Shown one piece after another: positions 34,285-44,204 of a DNA stretch of 64,000 nucleotides. The position numbers were made by a program, and so were the translations under genes. The stretch spans positions 124,001 through 188,000 of the forward strand of contig NZ_JBAMHQ010000001.1 in NCBI RefSeq assembly GCF_037081775.1. The letters are read 5' to 3'. Positions within the stretch are counted from its first letter, which is position 1; each line of letters starts with the position of its first letter. The notes below the pieces were generated by a model, which was given only the letters and a program-made list of their open reading frames with translations, had not been told where the DNA came from and made no database searches. The stretch comes from Haladaptatus sp. ZSTT2. Its GTDB lineage: Archaea > Halobacteriota > Halobacteria > Halobacteriales > Halococcaceae.

Positions 34285-35226
34285 TTAGAAGAAGAAAACC
34301 ACAACAGAGAGTGACAGCGCCATGATGAAATATTCGAAATCACGCACCATCTCTAAGTGAGAGAGAGTCACGTCTGTGCCAAGCGACGTGGTGATGCAAA
34401 GCGAGTAGACGATTGCTGGAATGAGCGCGAGGCAGTGGAGCGGGGAAAACACGCCGAGCATGCTCGCACCGGCGATGAGACACAGCGAAAGGGTGTCGAG
34501 TCCGTAGAGCACCAGCTGCGTGCGTTTGACGCCAACGAGCACCGGAAGCGTCGTGATGCCTTCACGGCGGTCGCCCTCTGCGTCTCGCACGTTCAACACC
34601 TCTCCGGCGATGAACGTACGGATGAAGAAAAAGCCGAACACGAGCAGGCTCGCGGTCGTCATTGCTTTCCCGGCGAATGCGAGGGGGAGATAGGCAACGG
34701 GCACGGCCCACGAAGCGGCCACGAACGACGTATTCACCAAGAAAATATCTTTGAGGCGATCAGCCTCGAAGACGGGAAGCCACGACTCGCTGTACAGAAT
34801 CCCACTCACACCGGGAAAGAGTGTAAGTAAGACTGCCTCAATCCCACCGAAAAACGAGAGGAAAAGTGCGAGGAGGTACGCCCCGGCAGACAACGCGATG
34901 AACAGCCGTTTTTTTGGTTTGATGAACGCGACTCGGTCGGGATTGTTGATCGCATCTTCATTTAAATCTGTCAATTTATTGTGTGAGTAAACGGTAAAAG
35001 AAACGAGAAACGCGATGAGCACGGCGGGGTTCAAGGAGAGCGAAAGGAGGGTTGCAACCACGTAAATTTTCGTCGCCCCGACGAGGCCGAGAAAGAGGGT
35101 CCCGTGGACCACGACATTGTAGAGCTGTGTTTTGGTTTCTCCGTACGATTCTGGTGCCTTGATTGCGGTGCCAACGTTGTGCAATCCGGTGCCAACTTTG
35201 GTCGCCGCGTCGTTTCGAATCGACAT
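34285..35226 (-). CDS. UbiA-family prenyltransferase
   Basis: This 313-residue integral membrane protein has about eight or nine hydrophobic segments and both UbiA aspartate motifs: NKLTDLNED in the first half and NVRDAEGDRREGITTLP in the second. It should transfer an isoprenoid chain from its diphosphate to an acceptor in the membrane (quinone, lipid or chlorin). The gene is less GC-rich than its neighbours and has AT-rich flanks, hinting at transfer. An SD-like GGATGGA lies just before the ATG. The acceptor cannot be deduced, as no quinone or carotenoid genes are adjacent. Confidence 0.87.
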   Translation of the reverse strand: MSIRNDAATKVGTGLHNVGTAIKAPESYGETKTQLYNVVVHGTLFLGLVGATKIYVVATLLSLSLNPAVLIAFLVSFTVYSHNKLTDLNEDAINNPDRVAFIKPKKRLFIALSAGAYLLALFLSFFGGIEAVLLTLFPGVSGILYSESWLPVFEADRLKDIFLVNTSFVAASWAVPVAYLPLAFAGKAMTTASLLVFGFFFIRTFIAGEVLNVRDAEGDRREGITTLPVLVGVKRTQLVLYGLDTLSLCLIAGASMLGVFSPLHCLALIPAIVYSLCITTSLGTDVTLSHLEMVRDFEYFIMALSLSVVVFFF

Positions 35227-35307
35227 TCCATCCTAAGAAACTCCATCGGCTCATTTGTATCTTAGCATACATATTATGTTTGAAATAAAAAATATCACGT
35301 TCTTCGA

Positions 35308-36705
<1,398 letters not shown>

Positions 36706-36781
36706 GGCAGAGCCAACGGACGCCGCGGCCAAAGTATACCGCGTTCGGGGCAGTTAAGGGGAGCGACAGACAGAACCACCC

Positions 36782-37558
36782 ATGGACGCCGTTATGGAGC
36801 AATTCGATTTGACCGGGCGTGTCGCAGTCGTAACGGGCGGGAGCCGCGGAATTGGCCGCGCAATCGCCCTCGGCCTCGCAGACGCGGGCGCGGCCGTCGT
36901 GCCCGCAGCGCGCACCGAAGACGACGTGGCAAACGTGGCCCAGGAAATCAGAGACCGGGGTGGCGAGGCGCTCGCGGCGACGGTCGACGTGACCGACGAA
37001 GCCGACATCCGCGCGCTGATGGAGACGGCCGCAGCCGAGTTCGGCGGCATCGACTGCGTCGTGAACAACGCGGGCGTGAATCCGGGGAGCGCCCTCGGTG
37101 AACCCGAGCACATCGAAGCGGACGGCCTCGATTTCGTCATTGACGTGAACCTCCGCGGCGCGTTTCTCTGTACGAAAGCCGCAGCCGAGTACCTCCACGA
37201 GAGCGACGGCGGGTCCGTCATCAACGTCGCGAGCGTTGGCGGCTTAGTGGGCCTCCCGCGCCAACACCCCTACGTCGCCTCCAAACACGGCCTCGTGGGA
37301 ATCACGAAGAGCATGGCTTTAGACTGGGCACCGACGGTGCGGGTGAACGCCATCGCACCCGGCTACGTCGATACCGACCTCACAGAGGGCGTCACAGGCA
37401 ACGACAAACTCGCCCAATCCATCCGCGACCGAACACCGCTTGACCGATTTGCCGACCCAGAAGAACTGGCAGGGCCGGCCGTGTTCCTCGCCAGTCGCGC
37501 CGCGTCCTACGTGACCGGCGAGTGCCTCGCCGTCGATGGGGGTTGGACGGCGCGATAG
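36782..37558 (+). CDS. Short-chain dehydrogenase/reductase (glucose-1-dehydrogenase/FabG type)
   Basis: This 258-residue classical SDR has the cofactor loop TGGSRGIGRAIA, NNAGVNPG, and the catalytic Ser in VINVASVGG with YVASK (Tyr-x3-Lys). It ends with the family's C-terminal FLASRAASYVTGECLAVDGG block. An alternative start is the ATG at 36794. It lies 51 nt before the enoyl-CoA hydratase gene on the same strand, so a role in acyl-CoA or hydroxy-ketone metabolism is plausible. Substrate is not known. Confidence 0.9.
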   Translation: MDAVMEQFDLTGRVAVVTGGSRGIGRAIALGLADAGAAVVPAARTEDDVANVAQEIRDRGGEALAATVDVTDEADIRALMETAAAEFGGIDCVVNNAGVNPGSALGEPEHIEADGLDFVIDVNLRGAFLCTKAAAEYLHESDGGSVINVASVGGLVGLPRQHPYVASKHGLVGITKSMALDWAPTVRVNAIAPGYVDTDLTEGVTGNDKLAQSIRDRTPLDRFADPEELAGPAVFLASRAASYVTGECLAVDGGWTAR

Positions 37559-37584
37559 ACGGGAGTCGGCGGTAGAATCAAGTG

Positions 37585-37603
37585 CGCACCCCGTCTCGGT
37601 GCG
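37585..37603 (+). other. Short hairpin just before the enoyl-CoA hydratase start
   Basis: CGCACC (37585-37590) and GGTGCG (37598-37603) form a 6-bp stem with a 7-nt loop, ending 6 nt before the ATG at 37610. It could hide the start region in mRNA or act as an operator. There is no further evidence. Confidence 0.3.
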
Positions 37604-37609
37604 GGTATT

Positions 37610-38401
37610 ATGGCGGATGCAGTCTTGCTCGACATCGACGCGGGAATCGCGACCATCACGCTGAATCGCCCCAACGTGCGAAACGCCCTCACGCACGAAG
37701 TTTCTGCGGGGCTTCTCGACGCGCTCTCTGAAATCGAAGACAGCGACGCGCGCTGTGTCATCATCGAAGGCGCGGAGGGTGCGTTCTCCGCGGGCGGCGA
37801 CATCAACGCGATGATGAAGGGGCTCGAAGGCGAGTACTCGCTCCCCGAACGCGAGCAACTCATCGTCCAGCGCACCTCGCGCGCCGTCGTGCGCGTGGCC
37901 GAGTTCCACTTGCCAACAATCGCCAAAATCGATGGCGTGGCGTTCGGCGCGGGCGCGAACCTCGCCATCGCCTGCGATATCTTACTCGCCACCGAGGACT
38001 CGAAGATTAGCTTCGGCTTCCGGCAGGTCGGCCTCACCGTGGACTCTGGCACCTCGTATTTCCTGCCGCGCATCGTCGGGGAAAACACGGCGAAAGAACT
38101 CGTGTTCACCGGCGAACTCGTCGACGCAGCCCGCGCGGAGTCACTTGGCCTGTTCAACCAGGTCTACAGCGAAGACGAATTCGAGGCGGCAGTCGAGCAG
38201 TTCGTTGAGAAAATCGCCACTGGGCCGACGGTCGCCCTGCGCGCCTCCAAACGGCTCATCCGCCAAGGAATGGAGCAGTCGCTCGACCAAGCCGTCACGA
38301 ACGAAGCGTCGGCACAGGTGATGTGTTTCGCCACCGACGACCACGTCGAAGGCGCGACCGCGTTCATGGAAAAGCGCGCCCCCGAATTCACCGGCGAATG
38401 A
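37610..38401 (+). CDS. Enoyl-CoA hydratase/isomerase (PaaG-like)
   Basis: This 263-residue crotonase-fold protein has oxyanion-hole segments (SAGGDINAM and KIDGVAFGAGANLAIACDI). The segment GLTVDSGTSYFLPRIVG is like that of PaaG-type isomerases/hydratases (Asp in place of one of the two hydratase Glu). It acts on CoA-linked enoyl chains in the cytoplasm. Position between SDR and R2lox genes, close to acyl-CoA dehydrogenases, supports a beta-oxidation-type role. The ATG at 37610 is the family start. Confidence 0.9.
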   Translation: MADAVLLDIDAGIATITLNRPNVRNALTHEVSAGLLDALSEIEDSDARCVIIEGAEGAFSAGGDINAMMKGLEGEYSLPEREQLIVQRTSRAVVRVAEFHLPTIAKIDGVAFGAGANLAIACDILLATEDSKISFGFRQVGLTVDSGTSYFLPRIVGENTAKELVFTGELVDAARAESLGLFNQVYSEDEFEAAVEQFVEKIATGPTVALRASKRLIRQGMEQSLDQAVTNEASAQVMCFATDDHVEGATAFMEKRAPEFTGE

Positions 38402-38463
38402 ACTCGATTGGCGTTCGGTAGCGTTGCACAACCTTTTCTCTGCGTCCCAACAGACAGTGCAGT

Positions 38464-39360
38464 ATGCATCTTGATTCGACCCAACCCGCCCTTCTCGACC
38501 GTGAAGCGCGGTCGTTTCGCTACTATCGCAACGCAGTGTCGCGTCATTGGGACCCGTCGGACATCGACCTGATTGCCGACCGCGAAGCGCTCTGTGAGAT
38601 GGAGCCACCGGTGTTCGACAGTCTTCGTGGCGCGCTCGCCAAGTTCGGCGCGGGCGAGCAGGCAGTCACGACCGACCTCGCCCCACTCGCGGTCGTCCTC
38701 AAACGACCGGAAGACCAGGCGTTCATCACGACCCAGCTCTACGAAGAAGCAAAGCACACCGACTTTTTCGACCGCTACTGGCGCGAAGTGGTGAACGAGG
38801 CAGAGGCAGAACGCGGTGAACCGCAAACCTCGCCACAGGCAGACCGCTGGTACGTCCCCGAATACATCGAACTGTTCGACCGCACCGAAGCGGCGATGAC
38901 ACGCCTCCTCTCAGAAGATACGCTTGAGACGCGGGCGAACGCCTACTGTCACTACCATCTCGTCGTGGAGGGTATCCTCGCACAGACCGCCTACTACGGT
39001 CTCCAGCAAGCCTACGGGCCGGACACCTACGCTGCCCTGCCGACTCTCCCGGGACTCACCACTGGCCTTGCCAAAATCCGCGGCGACGAAGGCCGCCACG
39101 TCGGGTTCGGGATGGCGAAGCTGAAAGCCCTCGTCACAGAGGGGGTCGCCCCATCGTTCCTCCACGAGACGGTCGGCGACCTCTTGCCGCTCGTAAACGC
39201 CATCACGACCGACGGGCTTCGGAGTCGAGAAGGCCTTCCCGGACCGGACAGCGCAGACCTCACCGCATATGCCGCGCGCAAACACACAGAGCGCATGACT
39301 CAAATCGTCGATGGCGACCACGAGATTCCGGACGTTGAGACGTTGACCGCACTCGACTAA
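38464..39360 (+). CDS. R2-like ligand-binding oxidase (R2lox-type)
   Basis: This 298-residue ferritin-like di-metal protein is related to ribonucleotide reductase R2. Six ligands are placed as Glu65, Glu95, His98, Glu169, Glu209 and His212 (EEAKH and GDEGRH words). Val68 lies three residues after Glu65, and Tyr164 lies five before Glu169. These are the spacings of the Val-Tyr pair that forms the ether cross-link in R2lox, as I recall Val71/Tyr162 of the mycobacterial enzyme. R2lox binds a long-chain acid and assembles a Mn/Fe site. No large ribonucleotide reductase subunit is nearby. The true substrate is unknown; neighbours suggest acyl-chain oxidation. Confidence 0.87.
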   Translation: MHLDSTQPALLDREARSFRYYRNAVSRHWDPSDIDLIADREALCEMEPPVFDSLRGALAKFGAGEQAVTTDLAPLAVVLKRPEDQAFITTQLYEEAKHTDFFDRYWREVVNEAEAERGEPQTSPQADRWYVPEYIELFDRTEAAMTRLLSEDTLETRANAYCHYHLVVEGILAQTAYYGLQQAYGPDTYAALPTLPGLTTGLAKIRGDEGRHVGFGMAKLKALVTEGVAPSFLHETVGDLLPLVNAITTDGLRSREGLPGPDSADLTAYAARKHTERMTQIVDGDHEIPDVETLTALD

Positions 39361-39388
39361 ACTGCAAGGCTGTCGGACGAAGCTATTT

Positions 39389-39408
39389 GACTCGTGCTAG
39401 CATGAGTC
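39389..39408 (+). promoter_or_regulatory. 20-bp near-palindrome before acyl-CoA dehydrogenase
   Basis: GACTCGTGCTAGCATGAGTC is palindromic except for one base pair. It ends 4 nt before the ATG at 39413, just downstream of a CTATTT TATA-like box. For a leaderless transcript it covers the transcription start, a classical repressor position. Confidence 0.5.
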
Positions 39409-39412
39409 TACT

Positions 39413-40552
39413 ATGTCCTTCAGTCTCACCGCAGAGCAAGAGGCAATCCGACAGGCGGTACGCGAGTTTGGCGAGGCAGAAATCCGCCCCGTCGCCCGCG
39501 AATACGACGAGTCGCGCGAGTATCCCGCGGCCATCCGTAAGAAAGCCGCGGCGTACGATTTCGTCGCGCCGAACATCCCCGAAACGTACGGCGGTGCAGG
39601 CCTCGATTTACTCGCTGTCGCCGTCATCACCGAAGAACTCTGGCGAGCCGACGCCGGAATCGGGAGCGCCATCTCCAGTGCCGGATTCGGCACGTCCATG
39701 CTCATCAAATACGGCGACGAGTGGATGAAAGAGGAGTGGCTCCCGAAAATCGCCGCCGGAGAGGCGGTCTCTGCGAGCGCCATCTCCGAGCCAGCCCACG
39801 GCTCGAACGTCGCCGGGATGGAGACACAAGCCGTCCAAGAAGGCGACGAGTGGGTTATCAATGGCACCAAGATGTGGATTACGAACGGGAACGTCGCGGA
39901 CGTGGCAATCGTGATGGCGAAAACCGACCCCGACGCGGGCCATCGCGGCATCACCGCCTTCCTCGTCCCCACCGATTCGCCGGGTTTAACGGCGCACAAA
40001 ATCGACAACAAACTCGGTATCCACGCCTCAGACCTCGCCGAACTCACCTTCGACGACCTGCGGATTCCGGAAGCGAACGTCGTCGGTGAGGTGGACAAGG
40101 GCTTCTACCAGCTCATGAACTTCTTCGCCCACGGGCGCGTCAGCGTCGCTTCGCAGGCGCTTGGCGTCGCACAAGCCGCGGTCGATGAAGCCATCTCCTA
40201 CGCCGGAGAGCGCGAACAGTTCGGCAAGCCAATCGCGGAGTTCCAAGCGATTCGCCACAAGATTGCAGACATGGCGACGAACGTCGAAGCCGCGCGGTCG
40301 CTCAACTATCGCGCGGCGACTGCGGTCGAATCGGGCGACGACGACCTCGCCGCGAAGTTCGCATCGATGGCGAAACTGTTCGCAAGCGAGCAGGCGGTTC
40401 GCGTCGCAGACGAGGGCTTGCAGGTCCACGGCGGGGCTGGCTTCGTCACCGACCACCCTGCAGAGCGCTTCTACCGCGACGCACGGATTACGAAAATCTA
40501 CGAAGGCACCTCGGAGATTCAGAAAAACATCATCGCAGACCGACTGCTCTGA
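39413..40552 (+). CDS. Acyl-CoA dehydrogenase
   Basis: This 379-residue flavoenzyme introduces the 2,3-double bond of acyl-CoA. The N-terminal helical domain starts FSLTAEQEAIRQAVREFG. The FAD-contacting segments are SASAISEPAHGSN and MWITNGNVADV. The catalytic Glu lies in KIYEGTSEIQ near the C-terminus. It is full length and intact. A palindromic operator candidate precedes it, and it converges on the 3-hydroxyacyl-CoA dehydrogenase gene, with 10 nt between stops. Chain-length preference is unknown. Confidence 0.93.
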   Translation: MSFSLTAEQEAIRQAVREFGEAEIRPVAREYDESREYPAAIRKKAAAYDFVAPNIPETYGGAGLDLLAVAVITEELWRADAGIGSAISSAGFGTSMLIKYGDEWMKEEWLPKIAAGEAVSASAISEPAHGSNVAGMETQAVQEGDEWVINGTKMWITNGNVADVAIVMAKTDPDAGHRGITAFLVPTDSPGLTAHKIDNKLGIHASDLAELTFDDLRIPEANVVGEVDKGFYQLMNFFAHGRVSVASQALGVAQAAVDEAISYAGEREQFGKPIAEFQAIRHKIADMATNVEAARSLNYRAATAVESGDDDLAAKFASMAKLFASEQAVRVADEGLQVHGGAGFVTDHPAERFYRDARITKIYEGTSEIQKNIIADRLL

Positions 40553-40562
40553 GCCGGTCGAG

Positions 40563-41738
40563 TCAGTCGTAGGTGTAGAAGCCTTCGCCGGCGGCTTTGC
40601 CGGTCTTTCCGTCTTCGACGAGCGAGACGAGATACGGGCTTGGCTCAAAGCGATCTGCGTCCGTGCGCTCGTAGTGGTCGCGAAGCGAATCGAGCACCAC
40701 GTCGAGGCCGATTTCGTCGGCTCTGGCACACGGTCCTTCGGGGAAGCCCGCACCGAGTTTCATCCCCGTATCAATCTCGTTTGGGATGGAGACGGCTTGG
40801 TCTACGAGTTTCGCCGCCTCGTTTATCATCCGCGCTTCGATGCGCAGAGTGTCCACGTCGCCAGACACGTCGTCTTCGGTGTAGTCTGCGCCGCCGTTCT
40901 CGTAGTCGTACCAGCCCTTCCCTGATTTTCTGCCGTACTCCTCTGCGTCCACGCGTTCTTGCATGGCCGGAGCGATTGGCTTCCCCGCTTCCTCTCGCAC
41001 GCTATGGGAAATGTCGATGCCGGTCATATCAGAGAGTTCGAACGGTCCCATCGGGTAGCCCCGCTCGTACACCATCGTCGCGTCGATGTCGCGGACGGTT
41101 CCCGCATCCTCTGAGACCATCCACGCAGGTTCGTCGAGAAACGGCCCGAGTACGGAGTTCACGACGAAGCCGTTCACGTCCTTACGAACGTAGATGGGCG
41201 TCTTGTCGATAGATTCGACAAAGTCGGCGGCCGCGGTCGCGGTGTCCTCGCTCGTCTCCTCGCCGTAGATAACCTCCACGAGCGGCATTTTCACCGGTGG
41301 GTTGAAAAAGTGTAAACCGACCACTCGTGAGGGATTGTCGACCACCTTCGCAATCTGCGTAATCGACAGCGACGAGGTGTTCGTTGCCAGAATCGCGTCG
41401 GCTGGCGCGTACTCGGTGAGGTCTGTAAAGATATCTTCCTTTATCGACAGCCGCTCCGGTGCGGCTTCGATGACGAGGTCTGCCTCTGCGACGGCTTTCT
41501 CGATATCGACGGCGAGGTCGATGCGGTCGAGAATGTCTGCGGCTGATTCGTCGAGTTTCCCCTTCGATTCGAGCTTTTCGAGGCTCCACTGAATCTGGCC
41601 GTGGCCCTTCTCTACGTACTCGCGCTCGATGTCGCGGAGCGTCACGTCGTAACCCGCGATGGCCGTCACCTCCGCGATGCCGTGGCCCATGTTTCCTGCG
41701 CCAAGCACTGTCACTCGCTGTATCCCATCTACGGTCAT
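40563..41738 (-). CDS. 3-hydroxyacyl-CoA dehydrogenase
   Basis: This 391-residue enzyme oxidises 3-hydroxyacyl-CoA with NAD. The Rossmann loop is GAGNMGHGIAEV, the catalytic His lies in VGLHFFNPPVKMPLVEV, and NGFVVNSVLGPFL begins the helical domain. A second C-terminal helical repeat (about 295-391, INEAAKLVDQAV and GPCARADEIGLD) gives the longer form without a fused hydratase. The start ATG at 41738 is 17 nt after a GTTAACTAGTTTGC site resembling the operator at 52384-52399. It is divergent in orientation from the acyl-CoA dehydrogenase, within the acyl-CoA district. Confidence 0.93.
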   Translation of the reverse strand: MTVDGIQRVTVLGAGNMGHGIAEVTAIAGYDVTLRDIEREYVEKGHGQIQWSLEKLESKGKLDESAADILDRIDLAVDIEKAVAEADLVIEAAPERLSIKEDIFTDLTEYAPADAILATNTSSLSITQIAKVVDNPSRVVGLHFFNPPVKMPLVEVIYGEETSEDTATAAADFVESIDKTPIYVRKDVNGFVVNSVLGPFLDEPAWMVSEDAGTVRDIDATMVYERGYPMGPFELSDMTGIDISHSVREEAGKPIAPAMQERVDAEEYGRKSGKGWYDYENGGADYTEDDVSGDVDTLRIEARMINEAAKLVDQAVSIPNEIDTGMKLGAGFPEGPCARADEIGLDVVLDSLRDHYERTDADRFEPSPYLVSLVEDGKTGKAAGEGFYTYD

Positions 41739-41754
41739 GGCTAATCCGCTGTCA

Positions 41755-41768
41755 GCAAACTAGTTAAC
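41755..41768 (-). promoter_or_regulatory. Candidate TetR-type half-palindrome before 3-hydroxyacyl-CoA dehydrogenase
   Basis: Minus-strand GTTAACTAGTTTGC matches 11 of 14 positions of GTAAACTGGTTTAC at 52385-52398, itself a perfect palindrome. It lies 17-30 nt upstream of the start codon. A shared regulator for both promoters is inferred. Confidence 0.4.
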
Positions 41769-41812
41769 TCCACCGCCGACGGTGGCCGGTTTTCACCGGA
41801 AAAGCGGTGTGT

Positions 41813-42883
41813 TCAGAGCGACTCTTTGCCGTCGATGATGCGCTGGGCGCGGTCGGTTAACTGTTGCACCTGCGTCTCCATCTGTGGGTAGAGGTCGTCG
41901 TCGCTGTTGCCTTCGAGATAGCGCCGATAGAACATCTCACCAAGCCCGATGAGTTTGAACACCGCGAGCGTCCGGTAGAAGCGCTCGTGGACGAACTCAC
42001 GGCCTGTCTGTTCCTCGTAGCGGTCAACGAGGTCTTGGCGACTCGGGTAGCCCTCGCGCTCCATGAACCGCGCCATCAGGTCGGGGACGGCAGGCGGTTC
42101 GTCGTCTACGTCGCGCCAGTAGGCGAGCATCCAGCCGAGGTCACAGAGCGGGTCACCGAGCGTCGAGAGTTCCCAGTCGAACACACCGACGATTTCGGGA
42201 GGCGTCCCCGGCCCAAACATGACGTTGTCGAGTTTGTAGTCGCCGTGGACGAGCGTGTGTTCGTGGCTCTCGGGCGTGTTCTCGACCAGCCAGTCGTACA
42301 CTGCTTCGACGCCTTCGACAGTGCGCTCTTCTTCCGTGACTTCGCTCGCCCAGTCGAACTGCTTTTTCCAGCGGCTGACCTGCCGCTCGGTGTAGCCCTC
42401 CGGATAGCCGAACTCACCGAGACCGACGGCCTCGTAGTCCGTCTCGTGAATCTCTGCGAGCGCATCGACGAGCTGGATACCGATTTGCTCGCGCATTTCG
42501 GGGGTGGCAAATCGCTCGGGTTCGTCTCGGCGCAGTACGTCTCCCGCCTCTTTTTCCATCACGTAGAAGTCACAGCCGAGAATCGAGTGGTCGTCCGTGC
42601 CGAGGATGGTGCGTGGCACGCGGACGGGCGTGTCCTGCAGGGCGTTCATCACCTTGTACTCCCGGAGCACGTCGTGTGCTGACTCTGCAGTTTCACCCGG
42701 TGGCGGGCGTCGGATGACGAGTTCTAAGTCCCCCCACGTCACGAACAGCGTCTCGTTCGAGTGGCCCTCTTTGTGATGGCGGACGTCGTACTCATCTGCC
42801 GCGCCCAACTCGGCTTCAAGGAAGGCTGCGAGTTTCTCCTCGTCTACGATACGCGAGAAGTACTCCTCTGAATGGTCGCTCAC
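41813..42883 (-). CDS. ACAD10/11- or LvaA-like acyl kinase (APH fold)
   Basis: This protein of about 356 residues has the APH kinase fold and strongly resembles the kinase part of ACAD10/ACAD11 and bacterial LvaA. Signature words are EGHSNETLFV, LVIRRPPPGETAESAHDVLREYKVM (region 57-81), the catalytic HGDYKLDNVMF and the metal-binding FDWELSTLGDPLCDLGW. The family phosphorylates the 4-hydroxy group of hydroxyacyl-CoA. The start is taken as GTG 42883, preceded by GAGGTG at 6 nt; a GTG three codons earlier is possible. The gene for its usual partner, an acyl-CoA dehydrogenase with the ADGPDEVH motif, is not in this window. Confidence 0.85.
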   Translation of the reverse strand: MSDHSEEYFSRIVDEEKLAAFLEAELGAADEYDVRHHKEGHSNETLFVTWGDLELVIRRPPPGETAESAHDVLREYKVMNALQDTPVRVPRTILGTDDHSILGCDFYVMEKEAGDVLRRDEPERFATPEMREQIGIQLVDALAEIHETDYEAVGLGEFGYPEGYTERQVSRWKKQFDWASEVTEEERTVEGVEAVYDWLVENTPESHEHTLVHGDYKLDNVMFGPGTPPEIVGVFDWELSTLGDPLCDLGWMLAYWRDVDDEPPAVPDLMARFMEREGYPSRQDLVDRYEEQTGREFVHERFYRTLAVFKLIGLGEMFYRRYLEGNSDDDLYPQMETQVQQLTDRAQRIIDGKESL

Positions 42884-43018
42884 AGTGCCCACCTCAGAAA
42901 GCTAATCTCTAACATGGTCGCGGCTACAACCTCCGGCTACGAAAACCTGCGGGTATCGGCGGCTGTTGACGTACACAAATCGGGATACGCCTTTTGTCTC
43001 GCACGACAAAGTGACCCC

Positions 43019-43771
43019 ATGGACGAGGCACTCTCGCAGGCGGCCACCGCGCTCAGCGAGGCAGACTCAGTCGTCGCGCTCACGGGCGCAGGCGTCAGTA
43101 CCGCCTCCGGCATCCCCGACTTTCGCAGCGAAGGCGGCCTCTGGGAGAAACACGACCCACAGAGTTTCCACTTCAGCCGATTTCGCACAGACCCCGAAGG
43201 CTTCTGGCGCGACCGGCTTTCGATGTTCGAAGACATCTACGCCGGGGGCGATATCGCGCCCAACGACGCCCACCACGCGCTCGCAGAACTCGAATCGGCG
43301 GGCCACCTCGACACACTCATCACGCAAAATATCGATGGCCTGCACCGCGAGGCGGGCACAGCGAATCTCATCGAACTCCACGGCACGGGCGCAGAGGTCG
43401 TCTGCATGGACTGTGGAAACCGCGCCGACGCAGCCCCGGCGTGGGACGCGGTCAAAGCCGGAAACGCCCCGCCGCGCTGTGCGTCGTGTGACGGTATCGT
43501 GAAACCTGCCGTCGTGTTGTTCGGAGAATCCATGCCAGAGGTGGCGATGTCGCGGGCGCACTCGCTCGCCAAATCATGTGACGTGTTTCTCGTCGCCGGG
43601 TCGTCGCTCTCGGTCGAGCCGGCCGCCTCGCTCCCGCACGTCGCGGCGAGACACGGTGCGACCACTATCTACGTGAATCTGGATGACACCGGCTTCGACG
43701 CAGACTACACGTTCGACGCGGACGTGACCGACGTGCTTCCGCGACTCGCCGCTGCTGTCCGCAAGCCCTAG
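43019..43771 (+). CDS. Sir2-type NAD-dependent protein deacylase
   Basis: This 250-residue sirtuin removes acyl groups from lysines using NAD. Motifs in order are GAGVSTASGIPDFR (23-36), QNIDGLHREAG, the catalytic His in IELHGTG, a zinc ribbon (CMDC and CASC), VLFGESMP and VAGSSLSVEP. It is complete and intact. The ATG at 43019 is preferred; upstream open codons cover the divergent promoter with the kinase gene. Placement among acyl-CoA genes suggests control of lysine acylation in that metabolism, which is inference. Confidence 0.92.
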   Translation: MDEALSQAATALSEADSVVALTGAGVSTASGIPDFRSEGGLWEKHDPQSFHFSRFRTDPEGFWRDRLSMFEDIYAGGDIAPNDAHHALAELESAGHLDTLITQNIDGLHREAGTANLIELHGTGAEVVCMDCGNRADAAPAWDAVKAGNAPPRCASCDGIVKPAVVLFGESMPEVAMSRAHSLAKSCDVFLVAGSSLSVEPAASLPHVAARHGATTIYVNLDDTGFDADYTFDADVTDVLPRLAAAVRKP

Positions 43772-43805
43772 TGTTTTGGGAGCGTGTACCGTGAGCTATG
43801 GTGCG

Positions 43806-44204
43806 ATGGACTACGGCGTTGCCCACACCAAAGACGTGCCCGTGACCGACCTCTCTGAAATCGACGAACTCCCCCCGGACCTCAACATCCGCTCGCTCGA
43901 CGACGTGTTGGGGTTAGAGAAGATGAACGCCAAACTCTGGTATCTCGAACCCGGCGAGCAAATCGGCTACCACGCCCACTCGGAACAAGAGGAGTTCTAC
44001 TACGTCATCGAAGGCACCTTCTCGCTGAAACTCGGGCGGTCTGGCGAGGAAGAAGTCCGTGAAGTCGGGCCTGGGACGTTTTTCTCGGCTGGCCCGGAAA
44101 TCGGCCACGGCTACCGGAACGTCGGTGACGAGCGCGGCGTCGTGTTGGCGATTGGAACGCCGCCGGTACACGACCCCGGCTTAGACCCACACGCGCTTGA
44201 TTAG
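43806..44204 (+). CDS. Cupin-domain protein
   Basis: This 132-residue cupin has motif 1 (IGYHAHSEQEEFYYVIEGT) carrying His, His and Glu metal ligands, and motif 2 (GPGTFFSAGPEIGHGYRNVG) with the last His. Such small cupins often bind Fe, Mn or Zn and act on unknown small molecules. The ATG at 43806 is used. It starts 34 nt after the sirtuin gene, so they may be cotranscribed. It overlaps the convergent glutaredoxin gene by 4 nt. Confidence 0.87.
   Translation: MDYGVAHTKDVPVTDLSEIDELPPDLNIRSLDDVLGLEKMNAKLWYLEPGEQIGYHAHSEQEEFYYVIEGTFSLKLGRSGEEEVREVGPGTFFSAGPEIGHGYRNVGDERGVVLAIGTPPVHDPGLDPHALD

Noticed and set aside
38464-39360. Annotation as ribonucleotide reductase small subunit
   Set aside because: Length, the Val68/Tyr164 pair and the absence of a large subunit nearby favour an R2lox-type oxidase.
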